DNA of 64,000 nucleotides, from NCBI GenBank assembly GCA_048263775.1, contig JBLXDU010000003.1:124001-188000 (forward strand), given 5' to 3'. Source of the DNA: UBA1479 sp048263775 (GTDB lineage Bacteria; Pseudomonadota; Alphaproteobacteria; Rhodospirillales; Casp-alpha2). The number at the start of each line of letters is the position of its first letter. Within the stretch, counting starts at the first letter, position 1. The translations under genes and the position numbers were made by a program. Positions 57,008-64,000 of the stretch are shown here, piece after piece. Below the pieces are notes generated by a model. The model did not search any database and was not told the origin of the DNA. It saw only the letters and a program-made list of their open reading frames with translations.

Positions 57008-57766
57008 ATGCCGACATTCGAAAACGGTCCCGTGACGATCCATTACGAAGAAGCCGGTTCCGGCTTTCCCCTGTTGGTTCTTCCCGGCGGGGGCCTGAAC
57101 GCGACGATCGCCGGGCTCGCTAATCATCCCTTTAATCCGCTTGAGGAATTCAGCAGCACCTATCGCGTGATCGCGCTCGACCTGCGGAACGCGAATACTG
57201 GCGGGACAGTGGGTCCGCTGGAAATCGAACGCACCTGGGACGGCTTCGTCGATGATCAGCTGGCGTTGCTGGACCATCTCGGCATCGACCGCTTCATGGT
57301 CATGGGCTTCTGCATCGCCGGACCGATGATCTGGAACCTTCTGAAACATGTCGGCGACCGGGTCGTCGCGGCAACCCTGGTGCACCCCAGCGGCTATACG
57401 TCGAGCCACCCCGACATTTACGTCAAAAACGCCCTCAAGGGTTGGGCGCCGACGTTCATGAAGCAGCACCCCGACATTACCCTGGAAAGGGTCACCGAAT
57501 TCCTCGACACCATGTACACGAAGCGCGCCGATTTCGTGTTCACCGTCGACCGCGATTTCGTGCGCAACTGCCAAACGCCTGTCCTGGTGCTGCCGGACGA
57601 CATCCCGGCGCATCCCTACGCGACGGCGATGGAAACGGCGTTATTGGCGCCCAACGCGCAAGTGAGCCTCTATCCCTGGAAAGAGAACGACCGAAAGATC
57701 GCCCTGGCGCTGAACCACATCCGCGGTTTTCTGGCGGTGAATAGCCCGTTGGACGCCGCCGGGTAA
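57008..57766 (+). CDS. Alpha/beta-fold hydrolase with cysteine at the nucleophile elbow
   Basis: Protein of 252 residues with the alpha/beta-hydrolase fold: LLVLPGGGLNATIAG (oxyanion-hole loop), VIALDLRNANTG, and a nucleophile elbow FMVMGFCIAGPM where Cys replaces the usual Ser; VLVLPDDIPAHP holds a candidate acid. Substrate unknown. It starts 23 nt after xthA. Its last codons and stop lie inside a decayed copy of the xthA 3' end (57752-57811), read in another frame, so the native C-terminus was probably replaced when the gene was inserted. Confidence 0.82.
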   Translation: MPTFENGPVTIHYEEAGSGFPLLVLPGGGLNATIAGLANHPFNPLEEFSSTYRVIALDLRNANTGGTVGPLEIERTWDGFVDDQLALLDHLGIDRFMVMGFCIAGPMIWNLLKHVGDRVVAATLVHPSGYTSSHPDIYVKNALKGWAPTFMKQHPDITLERVTEFLDTMYTKRADFVFTVDRDFVRNCQTPVLVLPDDIPAHPYATAMETALLAPNAQVSLYPWKENDRKIALALNHIRGFLAVNSPLDAAG

Positions 57767-57811
57767 GGGAAGCCCTCGCACCACAGGCCGGTGTGGATCG
57801 AGTTGGCAGAC
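57752..57811 (+). pseudogene. Decayed copy of the xthA 3' end
   Basis: About 60 bp that align with 56921-56980 of xthA with six substitutions and one base missing. In the xthA frame, corrected for the lost base, it reads KPS-HHRPVWIELADDADA, so the catalytic SDHTPVW motif has become SHHRPVW and the stop codon is lost. Upstream of 57752 the likeness stops abruptly inside the hydrolase gene. It is a remnant of an older xthA allele. The rest of the gap to the kinase stop at 57863 shows nothing else. Confidence 0.85.
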
Positions 57812-57862
57812 GATGCCGACGCCGTCACGGCGAGCGAGGACGGATTGATCTTCCCTGCCCGC

Positions 57863-60259
57863 TTACAAGGCGGAATGAAGGGATGCCTGGATTTCGGCGA
57901 GGGCCTGGGACAGGTCCGAGACGAGAGGCGATATTTCGGACGGGTCTGCGCTGTCGCGCAAGGCGGCGTCGAGCGTACAGGCGGATAAATACACGCGTTC
58001 CGCCTTCAAGGTGCCGCTCACTCCTTTGAGGCTATGGGCCATGCGCTTGGCCTCTTCATTTTTCCCCTCCGCCAATGCGTTTTCGATGTCCTCGGCGTAG
58101 GTCGAATACCCTTCCCGGAACTTAATCAGCAGCCCACGAAGAAGCTTTTCGTTTCCGCGCACCATCTCCAATGCGGCCGGCAGGTCCATGCCTGGAATTT
58201 CCATTGGCAAATTTTTGCCACCGTCCGGAGGTTGAGACGCCGGTATTCCGGTTGGCGCAGCCTCCGGCGGTTCCGGCGAGACGGTGACGACTTCGTGGTT
58301 GGTTTCGCCACAGGCATCGTCCATGGCGTGCAGCAGATCGGAAACCTCGACCGGTTTCGCGACCACGCCGTTCATTCCCGCATCAGCGTAGACGACCTTG
58401 CTTTCCTCCATCACGTCGGCCGTCAAGGCGATGATCGGCACCGCGCTCTTGTCGCCCGGCATTCCGCGGATCAGGCGGGTCGCATCCACCCCGGACATCA
58501 CCGGCATGCGAATGTCCATGAGGATCAGGTCATAGGCCCCGGTTTCGTGCATGCTCACGGCTTCCCGCCCATCATTCGCGATGGCGACACGGTGGCCGAG
58601 GCCTTCGAGGATCGTTCTGAATATTTCCTGATTAAGTTCCGTGTCTTCGGCAAGAAGGAGATTGAGTTTCCGCCTTGCCCTGAAATTCGCCGGCGCGTCA
58701 TTGTTCTTCTTCTCGTAGGACAAAACATCGCTCTCGGCCGGGATGAGCGGAAGTGTGAACCAAAACGTACTTCCTTTGCCGTATTCACTATCAACGCCGA
58801 TCTGGCCGCCCATTAGCTCGACAAGACGTTTGCAGATCGCCAGCCCAAGCCCCGTTCCCTCAAACCGCCGGGAAATGGATGCGTCCCCCTGGGAAAATTC
58901 CAGAAACAGCGAGTCCAGCACCCCCTGCTGGATGCCGATGCCGGTGTCGCGAACGGCGATGCGGAGGTAATCTTTCCCGTCGTCGCCAACGATGGCCCCG
59001 CTTTCGACGGTCACGCAGCCCTCTTGGGTGAACTTCATCGCATTGCCGACGAGATTGACCAAAATTTGGCGAAGTCTTGTGGGGTCGGACCGTATGGCGT
59101 GCGGACAGTTTTCGGAAAAAACGGTCTCAAGCGTTAAATCCTTGGCGCGCCGGCCTGACCGTTTCTCCTCAAACAGGCCGGTCACTTGTTGGATCAACGA
59201 CGGCAGATGGAAATCAAGGCGTTCGGGCTCCATCTTGCCGGCGTCCAGCTTGGAAATATCGAGAATGTCGTTGATGATGCTTAACAGGGACCGTGTCGCA
59301 TCCTTGATCTTTCCAATCTTGTGTTTGGCGTCAGCCGACAGCGGGTCCTTCAGCAAGATGTCCGAGAACCCCATGATGGCCGTCATTGGCGTCCGAATCT
59401 CATGACTCATCGCAGCAAGAAATTCAGATTTCGCCTTGTTGGCGCGTTCCAGTTCCTGATTACTGTCCAGCAAGGCCACCGTCTTCTGGTGGAGGGTATT
59501 TGACGACCTGTTCAGGGCGTCAATGAGGGCCTGGGTTTCCTTTGAAGACCCATGTCCGTCAATCTGCTTTCCCGACGCCGACGTCAATTCGCCGGCGAAA
59601 TCGACCGCGAGAGATAACTTGCGCACAGGAACCCTCAGCAGCAACAACAACGCCAAAGCGTTGATGAGAACGGTGGCGAGCACGCCGGCGACATTCCACA
59701 AAACCGCATCGTTCTGCAACGCGCGAAGGTTCCGCATGTCGATTTTCGCCTTTAGCCAACCGACCGTGTCCGCGCTGCGGATCGGATACCAAATCTCCAT
59801 GGTCGTGTGGAATTGCGAATACGAGACCGTTGGCGCCGTATCGTCCAATTGCGACGGGTCAATCAGACCGGCATCGAACCGAACTTCTTCCTCGCCCTTG
59901 TCGTTGACACTCACGAACGACATGGGCATCCCTTTCGCATCCCAGATCCCCAGTGATTCCAAGCTGGGGAGTTTCACGGACTGGATGAGCAGGGTTTCAA
60001 TTTCATCCAGCTTGTTCGTCACCACCATGTAGCTGCTCGCCAAAGCAACCGTGTTGCTCATGGCGACCATTTCCCGTTCAAGGGCCTGTTCCATTTTTCT
60101 TATTTCGATGCTGGTGGTGAACCATGCCGTCACGGTCATGGTGATCAGCAGGACCATCGACCCTGCAATCGTCAGCTGACTATGGAGGCGAAGACCGGAC
60201 CACCATTGCAAAGGACTACTTATGGACAACCCAATATTGCTCCAGTTTAAGCAACTCAA
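57863..60259 (-). CDS. Hybrid sensor kinase with receiver and HPt domains
   Basis: Phosphorelay protein of 798 residues: membrane span (about 29-50), periplasmic sensor (about 50-185), second span (about 188-208), linker, HisKA with His286 (AAMSHEIRTPMTAIMGFSD), ATPase domain (RDTGIGIQQG; GTGLGLAICKRL), receiver with Asp582 (LILMDIRMPVMSG) and a C-terminal HPt with His742 (MAHSLKGVSGT). All steps of a His-Asp-His relay are in one chain, so the output regulator is separate. It begins 44 bp inside the PhnD-type gene; a TTG at 60229 would reduce the overlap. The pair probably senses the ligand of the binding protein. Confidence 0.92.
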   Translation of the reverse strand: MSCLNWSNIGLSISSPLQWWSGLRLHSQLTIAGSMVLLITMTVTAWFTTSIEIRKMEQALEREMVAMSNTVALASSYMVVTNKLDEIETLLIQSVKLPSLESLGIWDAKGMPMSFVSVNDKGEEEVRFDAGLIDPSQLDDTAPTVSYSQFHTTMEIWYPIRSADTVGWLKAKIDMRNLRALQNDAVLWNVAGVLATVLINALALLLLLRVPVRKLSLAVDFAGELTSASGKQIDGHGSSKETQALIDALNRSSNTLHQKTVALLDSNQELERANKAKSEFLAAMSHEIRTPMTAIMGFSDILLKDPLSADAKHKIGKIKDATRSLLSIINDILDISKLDAGKMEPERLDFHLPSLIQQVTGLFEEKRSGRRAKDLTLETVFSENCPHAIRSDPTRLRQILVNLVGNAMKFTQEGCVTVESGAIVGDDGKDYLRIAVRDTGIGIQQGVLDSLFLEFSQGDASISRRFEGTGLGLAICKRLVELMGGQIGVDSEYGKGSTFWFTLPLIPAESDVLSYEKKNNDAPANFRARRKLNLLLAEDTELNQEIFRTILEGLGHRVAIANDGREAVSMHETGAYDLILMDIRMPVMSGVDATRLIRGMPGDKSAVPIIALTADVMEESKVVYADAGMNGVVAKPVEVSDLLHAMDDACGETNHEVVTVSPEPPEAAPTGIPASQPPDGGKNLPMEIPGMDLPAALEMVRGNEKLLRGLLIKFREGYSTYAEDIENALAEGKNEEAKRMAHSLKGVSGTLKAERVYLSACTLDAALRDSADPSEISPLVSDLSQALAEIQASLHSAL

Positions 60260-61049
60260 GCGGCTGGTAATCCCTGTCGTAGTCCGCAGCGACCGCCGCC
60301 GACAGCAGGATGGGCTTCAACAGGCCGCGCCCTTCCTCGGTGTCGTTGAGGGCAAGGATCGCTTTCTGAACGGCGGTCCGAACGTCCTGCGGCACACGGG
60401 GATGAACGGTAAGCGGATGGGACGGGTATTTCGGCGTCGAATAAATGGTTTTCAACGCCTGTTGAACCTCCGGCCGCTCCTTCAACAGCGTCCGGATGAC
60501 GGCGCCGGATGCGTCCGTCTTGCCGGTCAAGGTGAAGCGATAGGCGTTACTGTGCGTTCCCGAATAAACCGGCGTGAACTGGATCTGTTCCTTTTCCGTC
60601 AGCAAGGCGCGCATATAAAGCGCCGCCGCAAATGCATTCGGAGACGGAAAGGCGATCTGCTTGCCGTCCAGATCTTGCACGGTATTGATCCCGCTGTCCT
60701 TGCGCACGACAAGAATGCCCTGCAACTTGCGCTTGTCGCTGCGAACGATGGGGAGATAGCCCTGCTTCCGATGGGCCATGACCGCATGATAGGGGTTCAT
60801 GTACGCAAAATCGGGCGCGCCGTCCAAAAAGCCCATCTCGAACTTCGGGATCGTGTCGTAGATCTTGAGGGTGAAATCGGCGCCGGTGACCTTTGTCAGA
60901 TGGTTCAGAAGCGGCGTCCAATCCCGATGGACAGCAATTCCGGAATATTGCGGGACGACCGACCAAATGTAGGCTGCTTTCAACGAGCCGGGTGCAATCA
61001 ACAGAGCACACAGAAAAAGCAGAACCCTTAAGCGGGGTCGTATCGCCAT
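60216..61049 (-). CDS. PhnD-type phosphate/phosphonate-like substrate-binding protein
   Basis: Periplasmic type-II binding protein (277 residues) with a Sec signal peptide (RVLLFLCALLIAPGSLKAAY). Family segments are VVPQYSGIAVHRDWTPLLNHL, PDFAYMNPYHAVMAHRKQGYLPI and VQDLDGKQIAFPSPNAFAAAL. PhnD-type proteins usually feed an ABC importer, but no permease or ATPase is present; the 3' end overlaps a hybrid kinase, so this copy more likely acts as a sensor partner. The start at 61049 has GGAG 7 nt upstream; the ATG at 61055 lies too close to it. Confidence 0.88.
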   Translation of the reverse strand: MAIRPRLRVLLFLCALLIAPGSLKAAYIWSVVPQYSGIAVHRDWTPLLNHLTKVTGADFTLKIYDTIPKFEMGFLDGAPDFAYMNPYHAVMAHRKQGYLPIVRSDKRKLQGILVVRKDSGINTVQDLDGKQIAFPSPNAFAAALYMRALLTEKEQIQFTPVYSGTHSNAYRFTLTGKTDASGAVIRTLLKERPEVQQALKTIYSTPKYPSHPLTVHPRVPQDVRTAVQKAILALNDTEEGRGLLKPILLSAAVAADYDRDYQPLELLKLEQYWVVHK

Positions 61050-61222
61050 CACCATCTCCGGACCGGTTTGCTAATTGCCACTACATAAAATTGTACACCA
61101 GCCACCGCCGCATGGGCATTAGGCCATTGGTCTACCCCGGTGCCGCGACATCAACCATTGGCTGTCTGCGACATGGGTAACCCGGAAATTACCACGCGGT
61201 CCCTACGTGACAGCGCACAGGA

Positions 61223-61328
61223 TCAGCCGCCGAGCACCTTGCACGGCTGATTGCGGAAGCAAGTCCGCCACATGGTCGTTCACCAGGCCTGAGGCCTGCA
61301 TGTAGGCGTAGACGATGGTGGAGCCGAT
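61223..61328 (-). pseudogene. Decayed copy of the tag 3' end
   Basis: About 105 bp closely like the 3' end of the intact tag gene (61851-61955), with identical runs of 23 and 26 bases. On the minus strand it reads GSTIVYAYMQASGLVNDHVAD, then is thrown out of frame by one extra base; without that base it continues CFRNQPCKVLGG and a stop at 61223-61225. The intact gene ends CFRYTPCKALAG, so this is a different allele and not a recent exact copy. The rest of 61056-61433 holds only the upstream regions of the two flanking genes. Confidence 0.88.
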
Positions 61329-61433
61329 TACGAACTACGCCAAACCCAGCTTATCGAACGATAAGAATTTCCCGTTTGTTCCGCTCACGGCTCCGACGTT
61401 AGCTTTCCCCCACATCGGAGAAGGAACCCCGTC

Positions 61434-61844
61434 ATGACCACGACGCTTGAAGGCGGCTGCCTGTGCGGCCGCCACCGATACAAGATCACCAAGCCGGTGA
61501 CCGCCACCCACTGCCTGTGCGAAAGCTGCCGCCGGGCGTCGGGCGGCACACTGGTGACCTGGGTCACCGTGCCCACGGGCGGTTTTCAATGGACCACGGA
61601 GCCACCAGCCTTTTTCGTCTCGACCCCCAAGGTCAAGCGCGGGTTCTGCCCAGAATGCGGCACCAGCCTGAGTTTCCAGCACGAGGACGAAGATGTGGAC
61701 GTCGACGTCACCGCCGCGTCGCTGGACAATCCGGAGAAGGTCGCGCCTTACGACCACATCTGGGGCAACTACAAACTGGTCTGGAGCCCTCTCGACCCGA
61801 CGCTGCCGATCCTGCCGGGCAGCCACCGCCACGTCGACGGCTGA
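61434..61844 (+). CDS. GFA family protein (glutathione-dependent formaldehyde-activating type)
   Basis: Zinc-binding beta-fold protein of 136 residues. The family cysteines are in GGCLCGRHRYKI, HCLCESCRRASGG and FCPECGTSLSF, and bind two zinc ions. GFA proteins were named for S-hydroxymethylglutathione formation, but most members have no proven function. AGAAGGA lies about 9 nt before the ATG. It sits between the intact tag gene (6 nt away, opposite strand) and a decayed tag 3' end, and so was probably inserted with the tag allele. Confidence 0.9.
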   Translation: MTTTLEGGCLCGRHRYKITKPVTATHCLCESCRRASGGTLVTWVTVPTGGFQWTTEPPAFFVSTPKVKRGFCPECGTSLSFQHEDEDVDVDVTAASLDNPEKVAPYDHIWGNYKLVWSPLDPTLPILPGSHRHVDG

Positions 61845-61850
61845 CGCGCC

Positions 61851-62450
61851 CTAGCCCGCCAGCGCCTTGCACGGCGTGTAGCGGAAGCAGTCCGCCACAT
61901 GGTCGTTCACCAGCCCCGACGCCTGCATGTAGGCGTAGACGATGGTCGAGCCGACAAAGGTGAAGCCGCGCTTTTTCAGATCCTTGGAGAGCGCGTCCGA
62001 AATCTCCGTCTTGCCCGGCACGTCGCCCATGGCCTTGCGCTGTCCGTCGATTGGCTTGCCGCCGACGAAGGCCCAGACGTAGGCGTCGAAGGAGCCGAAC
62101 TCTTCCTGCACCTTGAGGAAGGCGATGGCGTTCTTGCGCACGCCGTAAACCTTCAGCCGGTTGCGGATGATGCCGGGGTCGGTGAGAAGCTTTTCCAACT
62201 TGGAATCGGTCATCTTGGCGCATTTCACGGGGTCAAAATTATTAAATAATTTCTTATAGTTATCGCGTTTTTTTAAGATTGTTTCCCAGCTCAATCCCGC
62301 CTGCGCACCCTCCAGATTCAGCATCTCGAAATGGTGCCGGTCGTCATGCACGGGAACACCCCATTCGACGTCGTGATAGGCCTCATAGAAGTCCTTGCCC
62401 TGGCCGACCCAACGGCAGCGCTTGCGCCCGTCTTCACCCGTTACCGTCAT
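61851..62450 (-). CDS. tag: DNA-3-methyladenine glycosylase I
   Basis: Base-excision repair glycosylase (199 residues) that removes 3-methyladenine. The family start RCRWVGQGKDFYEAYHDVEWG contains the zinc Cys (Cys12) and the conserved YHDxEWG; LNLEGAQAGLSWETILKKRD is the second signature; zinc ligands His and Cys are in NDHVADCF. A run of AT-rich codons at 62227-62283 (KKRDNYKKLFNN) stands out from the GC-rich remainder. A second, decayed 3' end of another tag allele lies at 61223-61328. Confidence 0.96.
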   Translation of the reverse strand: MTVTGEDGRKRCRWVGQGKDFYEAYHDVEWGVPVHDDRHHFEMLNLEGAQAGLSWETILKKRDNYKKLFNNFDPVKCAKMTDSKLEKLLTDPGIIRNRLKVYGVRKNAIAFLKVQEEFGSFDAYVWAFVGGKPIDGQRKAMGDVPGKTEISDALSKDLKKRGFTFVGSTIVYAYMQASGLVNDHVADCFRYTPCKALAG

Positions 62451-62597
62451 GGATACCTCCTCCGTTGCGCCTCATGTGTTCGCATTATGTTCCGTATTCG
62501 TCAAGGCTTATGAAGGAGCCTTTGCGGCGTTCCGGTTCTATGGCAGGCTCTGCCTCACGCGGGGATATCCCCTGCCCTTTTGGGAGAACATTCAGTC

Positions 62598-63434
62598 ATG
62601 AAACGCTTACTGACGACGACCGTGATCGGCGCGTTGATCGCCGGTTTCACCTGGGCCGCCGGTCCGGCCAAGGACGCCCAGGCGGCCGAGGTCAAATGGT
62701 ACGGACAGGCAGCCTTCCGCATCAAGACGCCGGGCGGCAAGGTGATCGTGATCGATCCCTTCATCACCAAGAACCCGAAAACGCCCGCCGACGATAAGGA
62801 CCTGGCCAAGGTCGGCAACGTCGACCTGATCCTGGTCACCCACGGTCACGGCGATCACCTGGGCGATACGGCGGAACTGGCCAAGATGACCGGCGCCAAG
62901 GTCGGCGTGAACGCCGACATGGGTCATACCCTGCGCATCCTCGGCATGGTCGACGGCAAGCAATTGGTCCGCTTCAATAAATCCGGCCCGATCAATCCCA
63001 TCGGCCTGGACATCACGGTCACCATGACCCATGCGGAGCATTCGTCGGAGATCGTCCATAAGGACGCCGCCGGCAAGGAAGGCATCTATCCGGGCGGCGA
63101 GCCCGCGGGCTACGTGATCAAGCTGGAAGACGGCTACACCATCTATCACACCGGCGACAGCGGCGTGTTCAAGGACATGGAACTGATCCAGGATCTGTAC
63201 AAGCCGGACCTGGTGCTGATCTGCATCGGCGGCTGGTTCACCATGGACCCCCGCCACGCGGCCTATGCCATCACCAAGTTCCTCAAGCCGGCGACCGTCA
63301 TGCCCATGCATTACGGCACCTTCCCGCCCTTGAAGGGCACGCCGGACGAGCTGAAAAAACACCTCGCCGACATGGGCGGCAAGACCGAGGTCGTGGTCAT
63401 GCAGCCGGGAGATGAGAAGACGTTCGGGAAGTAG
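62598..63434 (+). CDS. Exported metallo-beta-lactamase-fold hydrolase (UPF0173 type)
   Basis: Protein of 278 residues with a Sec signal peptide (MKRLLTTTVIGALIAGFTWA, cleavage near AQAAE) and an MBL-fold domain. The metal motif is VTHGHGDHLGD, further ligands are in MTHAEHSSE, HTGDSGVF and MPMHYGTFP. The cytoplasmic UPF0173 family has the same fold without a signal, so this is an exported variant. Substrate unknown. The start at 62598 has GGGAG about 11 nt upstream; a TTG at 62580 is less likely. A terminator follows. Confidence 0.88.
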   Translation: MKRLLTTTVIGALIAGFTWAAGPAKDAQAAEVKWYGQAAFRIKTPGGKVIVIDPFITKNPKTPADDKDLAKVGNVDLILVTHGHGDHLGDTAELAKMTGAKVGVNADMGHTLRILGMVDGKQLVRFNKSGPINPIGLDITVTMTHAEHSSEIVHKDAAGKEGIYPGGEPAGYVIKLEDGYTIYHTGDSGVFKDMELIQDLYKPDLVLICIGGWFTMDPRHAAYAITKFLKPATVMPMHYGTFPPLKGTPDELKKHLADMGGKTEVVVMQPGDEKTFGK

Positions 63435-63457
63435 ACCGGAGATTCAAATCGGAACGA

Positions 63458-63490
63458 CAAAGGGCGGCATTTGCCGCCCTTTGTTTTTTT
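63458..63490 (+). terminator. Rho-independent terminator between the MBL-fold gene and htpX
   Basis: An 11-bp perfect stem (63458-63468 with 63473-63483), loop ATTT, and seven T residues on the plus strand. It ends the MBL-fold transcript; on the minus strand the tail is only TTTG-like, so it may act weakly for the convergent htpX gene. Confidence 0.92.
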
Positions 63491-63496
63491 AATCTG

Positions 63497-64000
63497 TCAC
63501 CGCCAGGGCCGCCGGGGCCGCGCCGGCTGCGCGTCTGCGCCTTCCATCTGCTCCAGCGCCCGAATGCGGTCAGCCAGGGGCGGATGGCTGGAAAAGGCCG
63601 CCTGCATGCGCCCGGCATTGATCGCGAAGGCCCTCATTTCGTCGGGCATGGGCGGAGTGTCATGGGCGGCCTGCAGGGCCTTGAGCGCGTTGATCATGTT
63701 GCGCCGGCCGGCAAGCTCCGCCCCGCCCTTGTCGGCGCGGAATTCGCGCCAGCGCGAGAACCACATGACAATCATCATGGCGGCGATGCCGAACACGAAC
63801 TGGGCGATCATCGAGACGATCCAGAACGCCGGGCCATGGCCGCGTTCAACCTTGAACACCAGACGGTCGACCAGATAGCCGACGACGCGCGACAGGAAGA
63901 TGACGAAGGTGTTCACCACGCCCTGGATCAGGGTCAGGGTCACCATGTCGCCGTTGGCGACGTGCGCGACCTCATGGCCCAGCACGGCCTCGACCTCTTT
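63497..64000 (-). CDS. htpX: Protease HtpX (5' end beyond window)
   Basis: Membrane metalloprotease of the M48B family, which degrades damaged membrane proteins. Only the C-terminal 167 residues are present. The zinc motif HEVAH is in LGHEVAHVANGDMVTLTLIQG, two membrane spans follow, and SRWREFRADKGGAELAGRRNM holds the third zinc ligand (Glu). The C-terminal part SSHPPLADRIRALEQME is typical. The upstream frame is open to the last base of the window (KEVEAV before LGHE), so the start and first two spans lie outside. Convergent with the MBL-fold gene. Confidence 0.95.
   Translation of the reverse strand, partial: KEVEAVLGHEVAHVANGDMVTLTLIQGVVNTFVIFLSRVVGYLVDRLVFKVERGHGPAFWIVSMIAQFVFGIAAMMIVMWFSRWREFRADKGGAELAGRRNMINALKALQAAHDTPPMPDEMRAFAINAGRMQAAFSSHPPLADRIRALEQMEGADAQPARPRRPWR

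Noticed and set aside
61223..62450. Integrative element with attL/attR at the tag 3' end
   Set aside because: The layout looks like an att duplication, but the enclosed DNA holds only a GFA gene and no recombinase, and the two copies are about as different as separate alleles, not identical att sites.

Overview
The window comes from a GC-rich alphaproteobacterium, most likely of the Rhodospirillales type. This is judged from gene content and order: uvrA divergent from ssb with gyrA and coaD nearby, and a long block dgt / SPOR protein / nagZ / scpAB / tatABC / serS-surE-pcm-nlpD / yajC-secD-secF / NDUFAF3-like / NDUFAF6-like / trmFO. No species can be named from the sequence alone. Most of the window is ordinary chromosomal housekeeping DNA, with catabolic operons and a few acquired single genes placed between the blocks. 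No prophage, IS element, integrase or CRISPR array was seen.

1-6 kb holds a minus-strand operon for a LIV/amide-type ABC importer (two permeases, two ATPases, a Tat-exported binding protein) ending in a nitrilase, which suggests uptake and hydrolysis of a nitrogenous compound. 6-7.5 kb has nnrS behind a CRP/FNR-type site, and tRNA-Lys(TTT). 7.6-17.6 kb carries coaD, gyrA, a sensor kinase, ssb, a 34-residue membrane protein and divergent uvrA.

17.6-23.1 kb is a catabolic unit: a TRAP transporter (dctP-dctQ-dctM type) and a two-subunit aconitase X, with a divergent GntR regulator and a 17-bp palindrome between. 23-32.5 kb holds a CDP-alcohol phosphotransferase, a DUF1223 protein, a lipoprotein, an acyl-CoA dehydrogenase / CaiB-type CoA transferase operon, an IpdAB-like CoA-transferase pair, a rhodanese membrane protein and a pentapeptide-repeat protein.

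32.6-55.2 kb is the conserved block for tRNA modification, respiratory-complex assembly, protein export (Sec and Tat), isoaspartate repair, chromosome condensation and cell-wall recycling. It is interrupted at about 36.5-38.9 kb by a PuuD-like membrane protein, a staphylococcal-nuclease-type gene and an orphan gene. 55.2-64 kb has a GlcG/HbpS protein, erpA, xthA, a hydrolase, a phosphorelay kinase with a PhnD-type binding protein, a GFA protein, tag, a metallo-beta-lactamase-fold protein and htpX (cut by the window end).

The most unusual structure is a repeated arrangement at two base-excision-repair genes. Downstream of xthA and downstream of tag there is one unrelated gene, followed by a second, diverged and decayed copy of the 3' end of the same repair gene. 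This looks like additive, homology-assisted acquisition of single genes next to a replaced 3' end.
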